Source of the DNA: Punica granatum
Lineage: Eukaryota > Streptophyta > Magnoliopsida > Myrtales > Lythraceae
Length of the DNA: 64,000 bases
Assembly: GCF_007655135.1 (NCBI RefSeq)
Contig: NC_045129.1
Coordinates: 10,974,001 to 11,038,000 of the forward strand
Reading direction: 5' to 3'
This document shows positions 1 through 9,635 of this stretch, one piece after another. The first letter of the stretch is position 1. Each line of letters starts with the position of its first letter. The notes beneath the pieces were generated by a model that saw only the letters and a program-made list of their open reading frames with translations, did no database searches and was not told the DNA's origin. Made by a program: the position numbers and the translations under genes.

Positions 1-391
1 GATCACGATGGGCCCAGCTTGAAATTGTCAAATTCCAAAGGCTATTATCCATTTTTCTAGTCCAATTTTCAATTGCAAATGGCGTTTCACGTTACGCTGC
101 TTTTCTGTTCTATTGGAGCTGAGTCAGAAAAGCCAATAGGCAAAAGACACGAATAGTACATGGAGGAGACCAAAGACCGTTGCCCTGACACGACTGTTTC
201 ATAGAAATCTTGTTCTGTCATTAGTATTGATTAGTAATCACAGGTAAGTGATAACTTAGCTTGACCACTCCTCGAGTCGAGCACGAGACCTCGAGGTCAA
301 ACCTTACACAAGGAAGCCCGAGAAAGGATATTGAACTATAGAACCTGTCATAAGTGACCGTACAGGCTGTCATAATTGACTGTACAGGTTT

Positions 392-2955
392 TCATGTCTT
401 CCAAACACGAATGGTGCCATCGACGGAGGCTGTTATCATACAGTTGTCCTTTGGATGGTAACTCACACTAGTTACCTGCACATAAAATGGCACTGGTGTA
501 AACCAAACCCGAAGCAGATACTGATAGGAGAAGAACTATGTTAGACTTTTGACATGCTAAGGAACGGAAGGAGAGGTTGAAAAGAGGTACTCACCACTGA
601 AGTGTGAACGCGGAAACTGGATATGACAGACGCATCTACCAAGTCCCAGAAATAGATGAAGCCATCCTCGGATCCGCCAGTCACATGGGCATCAGTGTTG
701 GTAAGGCAGCAGTCCATTTTGAATGACTTATGTCAGACGCAAGAAAGATCAAATAAATGATATTAGGGCAATGGAAGTAAAACAAAATGACAGAAGGGAA
801 GGATTTGCTGCTAAGTGTAAAAACCATTTTGCAATAAAGGATCAAACAAAAGACGGTGAATATGATATGCAAAAACACCGACCAAACTGACGATGCTTCT
901 CAGGGTGCTGACAATGTATAAGTGTGTCGCAATAACACACAGGAAAGAACAATGGCACTGCAAAGAAATGAAGAGCAACTATCAAGATCTAAGTGTAAAT
1001 CTCTCCTAACCTTGCAAGTATGGCCCTTATATTCTTGCAATAGCTCACCAGTTGACCTGCCATGCCAGAGGAGTATGAGCATTACGGCAAATTTCAAGAA
1101 CTACAAACATAGCTATTATGATCAGAGGATGAAAATCCACCTGTCCAGAAGACGTATTGTTGAATCCAAGCAACCCGCTAGAATACAGTTCCCGTCGTTC
1201 GACAAAGAGATGCAGTTAACAGGTTGCCCCAAGTCATCAGATATCTCTCTGTATGAAACAACAGAACGAGAGGATGAAAATGCCGCTAACATTATCTAGA
1301 CCAAGTGCAAGGAGCATCGAGACGGTCTAAGAAACATGATAAAAGAAGAAGAAGCAATAATCTAATCCTAATAAAAACACAAGGGGATTCTCAAGGACAA
1401 GAAATCTAAATTTTCAATATACTCAAAAACCCAATAATTTCTCTCTTCCCAAGTAATCACTTTTATACATATCTTCTCCTCCGTTGGTCACTAACAATTC
1501 TTGAATACCTGCCAATTCGAATGTCAAACGTTCTGACCGTTCCATCAACACTTCCTCCAATAATTTCTGTTTTTGTTAAACAAACTGACATAACACTGTC
1601 TGAAAATGCATCTATGATCTGCACCCAAGCAAAGACCCTCAATGAGTAAACACCAATAAATGTTATGCATGAGGCTAGAGATCAATTTCTTTGAAGAACA
1701 AATGACCTGAATTGGCTCAGTGCTGTGGGATCGGCAGTCCCAGGCACGCAACGATTGATCATAGCCAGCTGACACCACTACCGATGAATACTCATTAAAC
1801 TTCACTGCATTCACCTGCAGAGTGAAAACTCAGTTGCAGTAAGCAACAAATGTAAATGGATGACATACAAATATCATGGAACTCAAACACAAAAGGCACT
1901 TTCAACTGAAAATCCTGTCGGCAGACTGTTCATGAAGAAACATTATAGCAAGACTAAGTCCTTTCAGTTGATGATGGCATTCAATAGACCTCCCCGTGAA
2001 TAAAACTTTTCAGTCACCAAAAAATGAGACAATTTCCCCAAACTCTTCGTTACGATTCTCGTCAGTAATAGCAGGGAACAAATCCGCTGTGGTTTTGGTG
2101 AAACTACAACCACCAATTACATAATAACAAGGAAATGGAAATGAGAAATAGAGTTTCAAGTTTTAAAAGGATAGCTGCAAATGCTAAGAGGAGAAAACCT
2201 CACTGTCATGCCCTCGAAATTTCCTGATTACACGACCAGTTGATACATCCCAATAGAAGATCTGCCGGTCTCCTCCGCACGAGACTAACTTTGAGTTGTC
2301 CCTACAATAAACCGATACAAGACTTCATTATCGACTGACAAACAAAAGCTAATATGTTAATATGATTGAATCTGAGAAAAATCTAGACCGCGAGTTAATC
2401 GGCTGAATCCATAACAAATAGTAACTAGAACTCGATCGTATTGGCATCATCCAAACTGAATCCAATTCAATTTTGTTTACTTATCGAATGCCAACTGGTG
2501 ATTTTTCAATTTCAACCAACACATTTCCAAAATATGAAGAGGACGAACATCCAATGCACACAGCTGCCATTTCCAAGTAACAACCGCTCTATTCATCTGA
2601 AAACACTCTAACAAAAATAATTAGGGTTCCAATCGACTCAATTCCGTGCTAGTCGAAACATTCCCGCTCAAATTCACATCCTACCGAAACAAGCAATCAA
2701 AGCGGACCAGACGGCTTGCTCGATAGAGGGAAAGGAGGACAATTACGAGGTGCAGTGGACGTCGCGGACCTCACGGCCATGAGATTTGTAGGTCTTGATC
2801 TGAATCCCACGGTGAGGGTTCCACAGGCGGATGGTCCGGTCCTTGCCGCAGCTGAGGCAGTAGTTCCCGTCTCCATTGAACCGAGCTGCCAGTACCGCGC
2901 CCTCGTGGCCCTTGAGCACGTTGGCCTCCTTACGGGGAAGATCGCTCGCGCTCAT
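392..2955 (-). CDS. WDR83: WD40 repeat protein, WDR83/MORG1 type, 8 exons, complete
   Basis: Seven-bladed WD40 scaffold protein; animal WDR83 is a MAPK scaffold and spliceosome-associated factor, and the plant role is inferred from that family. Exons, in coding order on the minus strand: 2955-2747, 2301-2199, 1814-1707, 1618-1509, 1248-1141, 1056-1011, 726-595, 475-392. All introns are GT-AG and phases close exactly, giving 900 nt and 299 residues, the usual plant length for this family. The start MSASDLPRKEANVLKGHEG is followed by GKDRTIRLWN, GGDRQIFYWD, LRAWD, GGSVDGTVRTFD, CLDSTIRLLD, GGSEDGFIYFWD and SVDGTIRVWKT, one WD or WD-like ending per blade. For exon 4 the acceptor giving IIDAFSDSV was chosen because it keeps frame and family sequence. 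No damage is seen. It is head-to-head with the EC1-type gene. Confidence 0.93.
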
Positions 2956-3069
2956 CTCCGCCTCCTCCGCCGCGTCGTCGCCGGCCGTTGCTTACTTCCC
3001 GCCGCCTGCGCAGGTCGGCAACAGAACGTCCCACGCGGTTCAGTGGCTACTTTGGGCAGCGATGAGTCC

Positions 3070-3100
3070 ACATTTGGGCCCTGCAATGGTATATATGCGG
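3070..3100 (-). promoter_or_regulatory. Possible core promoter of the WD40 gene
   Basis: A TATATAT stretch (3090-3096) lies about 135 bp upstream of the minus-strand start codon, next to a GGGCCC box (3076-3081). TGGGCC-type site II elements are common in plant housekeeping promoters. The assignment rests on motif and position only. Confidence 0.3.
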
Positions 3101-3119
3101 ACCTTGGCCCCAATCACAA

Positions 3120-3640
3120 TTAGTACTTACTAACTCCTAATTAGGCCCCCTTCCTTGTGTCGAGTCGTGTCGTGTCGAGCATGTTCGTGTCTAGTCATAT
3201 TTCGATTTTTCTCCGTGTAATTCCAAGCTTGGCTCGAACATGCTACATCGAGAAAGACCATGCTAGGTCAATCCCTTCGCGATTGGTCAATTTCTCTACT
3301 CTTATATGACCTTCTTAGACCTATCTATGATGAAAATCTGACCACTTCTTTATACTACATTCGCCTTTCTTCTAACTCGGGATGCCGATACCATATGTAC
3401 TTATTCATGATAAAATTTACGCGATGTCGACTCAATATTCTCGATTTTTAATCTCATTGCTCTGAAAATTCACCTCCCTTTAATGTATGCAGAGATCTTT
3501 AATAGAGAATTAGATCAATTAGGAACACAAAGAGACCTCAAACGTGAATTAAGTAAACATTACATGATCAATTAATTGTTAGTATCGACCCTTTGATCTT
3601 TCACTGACCATCAGTTACACAGTCCCTCACTCTCCTGATC
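3120..3640. other. Divergent intergenic promoter region
   Basis: This spacer separates the WD40 gene (minus) from the EC1-type gene (plus). It has no recognisable gene. A short GTCGAG/TCGTG simple repeat lies near 3160-3182. Any regulation shared by the two genes would be encoded here. Confidence 0.5.
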
Positions 3641-3645
3641 ATCTC

Positions 3646-3653
3646 TATAAATA
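3646..3653 (+). promoter_or_regulatory. TATA box of the EC1-type gene
   Basis: TATAAATA lies 91 bp upstream of the ATG at 3737, a usual TATA-to-ATG distance for a plant gene with a short 5' UTR. Confidence 0.6.
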
Positions 3654-3736
3654 AACCTTTAAGCCAAGCTCTGTTCTTCATCCATCTGTTTCACGTCTCC
3701 ACTAGGCAACACGCCGTTCGAGAAATTTATAGTACA

Positions 3737-4156
3737 ATGCCGACCCTCGACCGATCGATCATCCTCTTGATCACGCTCTTCACTTGCCTTGCCTCTTGCA
3801 CGGGGGCGATAAGGGTGATCGAAGCTCCACCTTTGCCTGTTGCTACATCAAACCCGGGCCACAGCCTTGCCCAGAGGCTAGAGGCGGCTGCTGGAGGGGC
3901 CACGCTGGTGGACTGCTGGGATGCGCTGGTGGAGCTCAAGTCGTGCTCGAACGAGATCATCCTCTTCTTCCTCAATGGAGAGACGAGCCTCGGGGCCCCT
4001 TGCTGCGCCGCCGTCGATATCATCACTCGTAGCTGCTGGCCCGCTATGCTGACCTCCCTCGGGTTCACTCCTGAGGAAGGAAACATTCTCCGAGGCTACT
4101 GCGACGCCAAGGCCGCTGGCCCCGCCCCCTCCCCGGCCTCTTCTTCTTCGCCGTAG
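3737..4156 (+). CDS. EC1: EC1-type egg-cell secreted peptide (prolamin-like domain)
   Basis: Intronless gene for a 139-residue secreted cysteine-rich protein. Residues 1-24 form a signal peptide (hydrophobic IILLITLFTCLASC, likely cut after TGA). The mature part carries six cysteines at about residues 60, 70, 89, 90, 100 and 112, with the family hallmarks VDCWDALVELKSC, GAPCC and SCWPAML, followed by LGFTPEEGNILRGYC. This pattern is that of ECA1-gametogenesis/EC1 proteins. In Arabidopsis these are released from egg-cell vesicles when sperm arrive and promote gamete fusion; that role is transferred from the family, not seen here. The C-terminal tail is rich in Pro, Ala and Ser (PAPSPASSSSP). 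The first ATG after the TATA box is used as start. The gene looks intact. Confidence 0.88.
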   Translation: MPTLDRSIILLITLFTCLASCTGAIRVIEAPPLPVATSNPGHSLAQRLEAAAGGATLVDCWDALVELKSCSNEIILFFLNGETSLGAPCCAAVDIITRSCWPAMLTSLGFTPEEGNILRGYCDAKAAGPAPSPASSSSP

Positions 4157-4516
4157 TTCATCGACTCTGAGAACATTATGCTAATACAATATGAAGGTTT
4201 TACCTTTAAATGCCACTTTTGTTGAATAACTATCGGAGGTGTATTGGGTGTAGATATGCTTTGTCAATCGAAATATACAATCTCCCAATATTCTTTCGGT
4301 TTTTAATCATTGAGGAAATCATATTGACGAACAAGAACTAAGGAGAAATCACTTTATTTCATTGATAAAATCACGATAATCTGATGAATAACGAAGAAGA
4401 ATTACAACTCAGTTAATCGCGTGTACGTACATTGTCTGAAAAACAGTACAGACAAGAAGCAACGAGGTACACTGCAAGAAAGCAAGAACTCAAAAGATCA
4501 AGAAATCCCAATGATA

Positions 4517-4984
4517 TCAATCTGCCACTGTGATTGCCCAATCAGCAAGACGTAATGAAGTCATGCCCAGGTCCATGTCGAGCGAGGAGATCCGGACCCC
4601 ATTAACTGACATAACGGAGTCTGATGTCATGCGGGCCTGGAGGCTGTGGTTCGGCATAAGAGTGGGGATTGGGCGGGCCTCGTCAGGGCCAATTGGTGAG
4701 GCGAGGCCGTGAAGGTCCACAGAAGTGAGGCCAAGCGGGGACACATGTCGGAGGAGGGCGAGGAAGTACTGGTGGGCGCTCGGGGTGGTGAAGTCGAGGG
4801 TGAAGAGAGAAGAGGGGGAAGGAGGAGTTCGGGCCCACTGTGAGGAGGCGGTAGCGCAGATCCGTGGTGGCTACAGCATTGGGGAAGAGGTTATAGCCCA
4901 CAACCCGCAGGGCGGACATTGCCTCCTCAAGAGGAGAAGCGTCAGAAGGGAAAGAAGAACCGCCATGCGTTTCTTGTTCTCCAT
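4517..4984 (-). pseudogene. FAS1 (fasciclin) domain protein with two compensating frameshifts
   Basis: Small plant FAS1-domain protein of the fasciclin-like family, which are secreted or cell-wall proteins. It starts at 4984 with a signal-like MENKKRMAVLLSLL. Near 4945-4940 the homologous reading moves to another frame, giving SDASPLEEAMSALRVVGYN, LFPNAVATTDLRYRLL and GPNSS. Near 4805-4800 it returns to the first frame, giving FTLDFTTPSAHQYFLALL, then RHVSPLGLTSVDLHGL, PTLMPNHSL, SVNGVRISSLDM and a final WAITVAD before the stop. The LPTLLP-type and VNG motifs fit the FAS1 H2 region. Read in one frame, the protein ends early at 4871. Either this is a recently broken gene or the sequence has two indel errors; the downstream frame is otherwise well kept. 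Confidence 0.55.
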
Positions 4985-5016
4985 TGTTGCAGAGATCTGT
5001 TGAAGAGTGTGTGTGT

Positions 5017-5018
<2 letters not shown>

Positions 5019-5052
<34 letters not shown>
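5019..5052. repeat. (GA)n microsatellite
   Basis: About 17 GA units (CT on the minus strand) lie 35 bp upstream of the FAS1 gene start, probably in its 5' UTR. GA/CT tracts are common in plant leader sequences. Confidence 0.85.
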
Positions 5053-5054
<2 letters not shown>

Positions 5055-5459
5055 ACGATAAGAAAATGAGGCGATTTGGGAAGGAAAGAGAGGAGAAAAG
5101 GCGGGAAACTCTGTTTCTTTATCAACTGTCAGTCAGTTTTCCGTTATCTTAAGTTGCTTGGATCAGGTCCAGCTTCTGCTTGGACATGTGGCTATTTCAT
5201 TGGTCAGATGCATTCGTTGGGTGCACGTTCTTGTGGAAATATTTACTCGATGAAAAGCCCTAGTAGCCTTCATCGGCGGTGACCGCTAGATAATCGGTTC
5301 AAGATCACCATTCCCTGATCAAGTGATGTGGTAATGATGCCCGAATTCCTGTCTTTTCCAGACATGTCATTCATGTCCATAGAAAGTGAAAACGGAAACA
5401 CTCGAGTTTATTCCACTTTCGGTAAGAAGAGCTAGGGGTAATCAATCATGCAACATGCG

Positions 5460-5685
5460 TTAAGCTCTGCTCTGTAAGGAGTTGGCCACATCGATCATGA
5501 ACCGGTCTTGACATCGGACCTGGCGAACCTCTCCATGGCCGCCATTGACTTGGTCCATCCAGATCAGCTCAATGTCTGCAGCAATATTGCGCTTTGCGCA
5601 GAACTCCAGCATCTCCTGCGTCTCCTACATGCTTCCAATGTTGATTCCTCCGACAAGCTTTTGCCCTTCAAGCACATCGCAGAGG
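5460..5685 (-). pseudogene. C-terminal remnant of a cinnamyl/mannitol alcohol dehydrogenase (CAD-like)
   Basis: Minus-strand translation gives, in pieces, LEGQKLVGGINIGSM, a stop codon, ETQEMLEFCAKRNIAADIEL, IWMDQVN, a frameshift, AMERFARSDVK, another shift, and IDVANSL near a TAA at 5460. This is the end of a zinc-dependent medium-chain dehydrogenase of the CAD family (NADPH-linked reduction of hydroxycinnamaldehydes to monolignols). The catalytic zinc-binding N-terminal domain and most of the Rossmann fold are absent. One in-frame stop and two shifts make it non-functional. No intact parent copy is in the window. Confidence 0.7.
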
Positions 5686-6059
5686 ACGATTTTGAGAGAT
5701 CATATATTTGTGAGTTTGGATGAAGATCAAATTCCATTTACGAAGTCCAAAGGTAAGTTTTGGGGAGATGGAATAGACTCCTATAAACGTCGAGGATCAG
5801 AAGCCTTGAGGTGTCTGACGTTAAAGGCTTACCAGAAACTCAGCTCTCATTTCTCCGGGTCCTAATGGCCTATTTGCACTTTTCTACAAGTATTATGGTA
5901 GATGAATATAAGTATTATGGACCTACTACGTACTAAACCGATCCTCATTTAGTACGTAATAAGTCCATAAAAAGAAACAAAAAATTGGTTTAGTGCTAGT
6001 ATTCCTCATTTCATTAATCTAGATATTCTTTCCACTGGGGCTATTTACTCCAAGAATGA

Positions 6060-6960
6060 AACAATGCTTTCATTACACTTATCTCAAAGCATCAAAGTGC
6101 CTCCACCTTTAAGGACTCCCGGCCACTTTAATGTATGTCCTAATCAAACCGCCTTCATCGACGGAGGATGGATCAATAACAATGGCTTGCTAGCTCAGCA
6201 AATTCTCTTCACGCTATGAAAAGAACCGAGGGCAAGAAGGGATGGGCCGGGATGAAGATTGACTTTGCTAAGGCCTTTGACAAACTCAAATGGCTCTTCA
6301 TTACCACCACAGTGCTTAGTAACTTCGAATTACGCCTCATATTTATTCATTGGACAAACAATGCATGTCCACCTCCTTGATCTTGTACCTGATTAACGAT
6401 TCCCCCACATGGTCACTTCCACCCAAGTAGAGGCATTCGTCACGGTCATCCAATGTCTTTCCATCGCTTTATTATCTTTATGAAAATTTTGCCTAGACTT
6501 TTCTACAGATCAAACGAAAATAGAAGCATCAAAGGCAACCAAATCAGACAGGGAGACCGCACATATATCTCGCACATGATGTTCCCATATGATTAATTTG
6601 CTCATTCTTACCGAGCCTCCACCTCTGATGTAAAACCACAAAACCATCTTAGCCAAGTTCTCTAGTTGGTTGAGCCAAGATGTAAACCTTGCAAAATCGG
6701 GCAAAGAATATCCCAAGCCCGAGGAGCAGGTGCGTTTAGTGGGTATGAGGAAGCTCAAACTGGACACCGACTACCCAGAAAACCCCTTGTTCAGCGGAAA
6801 GAAGAAGAAGGATTCCTTCCAGTTTCTGATAGATAAAATCAAAGGGAAGCTTGCCTCATGGAAGTCCAAAAATCTCTCTTGGGCTAGGAAGATCTGCATT
6901 TGTTAACTCGGTTATCAACAGCACCGCCCGGGCCCTGTCATCTCCATGTCCTCTTCTAGA
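6060..6960 (+). mobile_element. Decayed non-LTR (LINE, L1-like) reverse transcriptase fragment
   Basis: Broken plus-strand frames match plant LINE ORF2 in order. NQTAFIDGGWINNNGLLAQQ is followed by KGWAGMKIDFAKAFDKLKW (RT palm block with the first catalytic Asp), then a degenerate RGIRQG-like block near 6430, a degraded FADD-like block near 6575, and YPENPLFSGKKKKDSFQFL with LIDKIKGKLASWKSKNLSWA (6765-6890), the typical segment after the RT. Several frameshifts and stops separate the blocks. Neither ORF1 nor the endonuclease is seen, so this is a truncated relic. Confidence 0.7.
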
Positions 6961-8337
6961 CAAGGCCGAGGATTTGTCCTAAATCAGTATCCTACCCGCT
7001 ACTTGTTTCTAAGCTTGCAATATCTAGTTGTTACCTATACTCTATCGAGGACATGTTTATATGAAGGAAACGATTTAAGGAAATATTAAAGATAATATAC
7101 AAGCGATATGGAGCCTAAGTCTGATGCAAATGGGCATAAGTAGACTTAAGTGGGCATAAACTATGTGCATGGGCATAAATGGGCTTAGATTATTAGTGGG
7201 CCTAAGTTTATATGCATCGTGCCTACATGTAATGCCATGCAAGTGTCCTAAGAAGTATGTGGTTTTTTTGGTTCTTTCATGGAATGCCTATATGAACTAA
7301 TTAATAAGCGTTTATTTGGTTTTCCTTTTTTAATGGGATTACTCCTAAAACTAGATGAGGATAAACCTATGATCGAATTTCAAATAATTTAACTAAAAAT
7401 TTGATTCCATATGTGATGAATGTTTATGTGGTTATCTTAATCCTTTGCCTAAGTCATTTTGTTCATGTAACGAGGATGTTATCCTACTACGACTCTACAT
7501 GAACTCGTTTCTTTCTCTTAAACCTACGGCTATGATCTAATTTTTCATGGCACGCGCATGCCTATTCTACTCTTAATAATGATCTGTAACCAATAAATCT
7601 AATGCACTGTTCCCATAAATCTAATGCAAGTGAACTTGATTAACTACATGCTTACTCATCATGAATGCACACTCCGAATGTCTCTCTCCTCTCCCGTGAA
7701 TGCACTAGCAGCTGGCCCCTTCTATATGTTGATGGGCAAGTTCATCCATCAGTGGAAACAGTGACCAAACTATGAAATTTTGGAATTCCCCCCTAAACGA
7801 TAACAAGCTTGAGGTTTCGATTGATTGATCCAATGTTCAATTGGAAAGTGCGGCTATTAATTTATGTTCGACCCAATAAGATGATACAACCCCTTTATAT
7901 TTTGGTGGGGGAGTTCATCCATTTGTGGAAACAATGATCAAACTATGAAATTTTGCAATTCACCTCTAAATGATTCTATCAGTTCCCTTTTGTTCCTCGA
8001 TTTGTTAATTAACAATTCAACAAATGAAAAATGCATGGGCATCATGCCCTATAAATGTCGTGTTTGATAACGAAATAGAGTTTGATTTAATTTGATTTCA
8101 CGGGATGAAAACAAAAGTAACTGAAAAAATTTATTGGTAAAATTGAAGAAAAAATAAAAATGTAATGTATTGAATTGAAGAAAAAGTAATGAATAGTTGA
8201 AAAAAATTAGTATTAAAAAATTAATTGTAATCATTGATAAGAAAAAAGTATATGAGAGAATTTATTATTAATTTTTTTTAAAAAGTGTAATGGTTGTGTT
8301 GGTTATGTCTTGAATATGAATTTCCACCAACTAATTA
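6961..8337. other. AT-rich spacer with a duplicated short segment
   Basis: No gene is recognisable. A segment of about 70 bp beginning with GTTCATCCAT occurs twice (about 7738-7800 and 7912-7975), each with a shared ACTATGAAATTTTG core. GGGCATAA motifs recur at 7128-7185. The stretch ends at the copia element. Confidence 0.5.
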
Positions 8338-8480
8338 TCTATTAGAATATATTTCGGTATATTGAAAATATTCTTACCTTGTATAGCACATTATGTATCA
8401 GGACACTGTTATTGTATCTTTCTTAACTATATATACGAGATATACCGACCCTAATTGGGTCACGGCCAATATTATTCACA
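8338..8480 (+). repeat. Copia 5' LTR (short, 143 bp)
   Basis: The first 37 bp (…ATTAGAATATATTTCGGTAT…) match 13123-13159 apart from single differences, with the expected TG start changed to TC. It ends in ACA directly before the primer-binding site. A TATATATA stretch near 8430 is a likely promoter. Confidence 0.8.
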
Positions 8481-8492
8481 TGGTATCAGAGC
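8481..8492 (+). other. Copia primer-binding site (tRNA-iMet)
   Basis: TGGTATCAGAGC, complementary to the 3' end of initiator tRNA-Met, is the usual primer site of plant copia elements and lies directly after the LTR. Confidence 0.92.
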
Positions 8493-8609
8493 CCTAGGTT
8501 TTCTTTTCTTCTCCTGGCCGCCGCACCTACCCTACCTTGTCTTCTTCTTTTCCTTCTTCTTTTCGTCCGAAACCTCTGTCACCCCCTTTAATATTTTTTT
8601 TTCTTTCCA

Positions 8610-9479
8610 GTGTTCATCATGTCCAATGACACTGACACATCAAGTCAGACCATTGACCCACCAGCCCCAGTTGCTGTTCATCTTCCCCAAATTACCTCCC
8701 ATGTTCTTCCGTCCTCTTTTAACCTATTTTCTGCCTCCATTACAGCGCCAAACATCACCAATCTTGTTCGCGTCCAACTCAACAATTCAAATTACCTTGT
8801 CAAGAAAACACTCTTCTCTACTTTCCTAAAATCCCACGATCTATTCGGCCTCGTTGACGGAAGCCAACCATGTCCCGACCCGACAGACTTGACATATTCA
8901 GCTTGGTGTCAGCTGGATCAGAATGTTCGATCATGGCTATTCTCCACACTCTCTGAATCGCTACTGGAGGAGGTCCACGACCTGGGCACAACAAAGCAAG
9001 TCTGGGATGGCCTTCATAACCGCCTTGTTGAACGATCCTGGGTCATGTATCGGGATATCAAGGTCGAACTGACCCGCATGAAACTAGAGGACCAAGGGGT
9101 TGAGAAGTACCTCCACAACTGCAAGCTCCTTGCTGATCAACTAAAGGAGATCGGCAAACCCATCGACGATGAGGATCTCATTACTTTTGCTATAGCTGGC
9201 ATTCCTCGTGAATACGAGTCTTTTATCACTGCTAATGCCAATGATCCTAGCCCCATCTCATTCAATATTTTTCGCAACAAACTGTTATTTCATGAAAGCA
9301 GGGTCTGGAAATTCTTTCCTGCTCCTTCTCCAGCAGCCACCACAGCTCTGCAGATCTCCATGCAGTCTGAAGGACGGGATGGAGGTCGTGGCCAACACCA
9401 AAATAATAACCGAGGGGGTGGCAGAAGCAGTAGTCGATTCAATGGTAGTGGGTCTTGGCGTAAACAATTCTATGGCTGA
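8610..9479 (+). pseudogene. Copia gag, interrupted before the zinc knuckle
   Basis: The frame encodes 289 residues of a plant copia Gag with the UBN2-type core: LVRVQLNNSNYLVKKTLF, then YSAWCQLDQNVRSWLFSTL, VWDGLHNRLV, YLHNCKLLADQLKEIGKPI and IPREYESFITA, followed by a Gly/Arg/Asn-rich tail. A TGA at 9477-9479 separates it from the zinc knuckle CQLCNTVGHTAIQC (CX2CX4HX4C) at about 9642-9683, which normally belongs to the same protein. Gag would form the cytoplasmic particle; with the stop this copy would make a Gag without its nucleic-acid-binding knuckle. Confidence 0.85.
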
Positions 9480-9635
9480 GGCAATGCTGGTCGTGGATTT
9501 AATTCTGGTGCACGTGGGGGCCTTACTGCAATTGCTTATGGCCGTGGACAATCGAGCCAACTCCTACACTCGGTAAGGTCCTCAGGTAATTCTCCTTCAG
9601 TCAGTGATGGGATACTAGGACATGCTCCTGCTGGC

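Noticed and set aside
2716..3123. Plus-strand open frames over WD40 exon 1
   Set aside because: Shadow of the minus-strand exon, whose reading matches the WDR83 family exactly.
4985..5125. N-terminal extension of the FAS1 protein up to 5125
   Set aside because: It would translate the (GA)n tract as Ser-Leu repeats; the start at 4984 gives a normal signal-like beginning.
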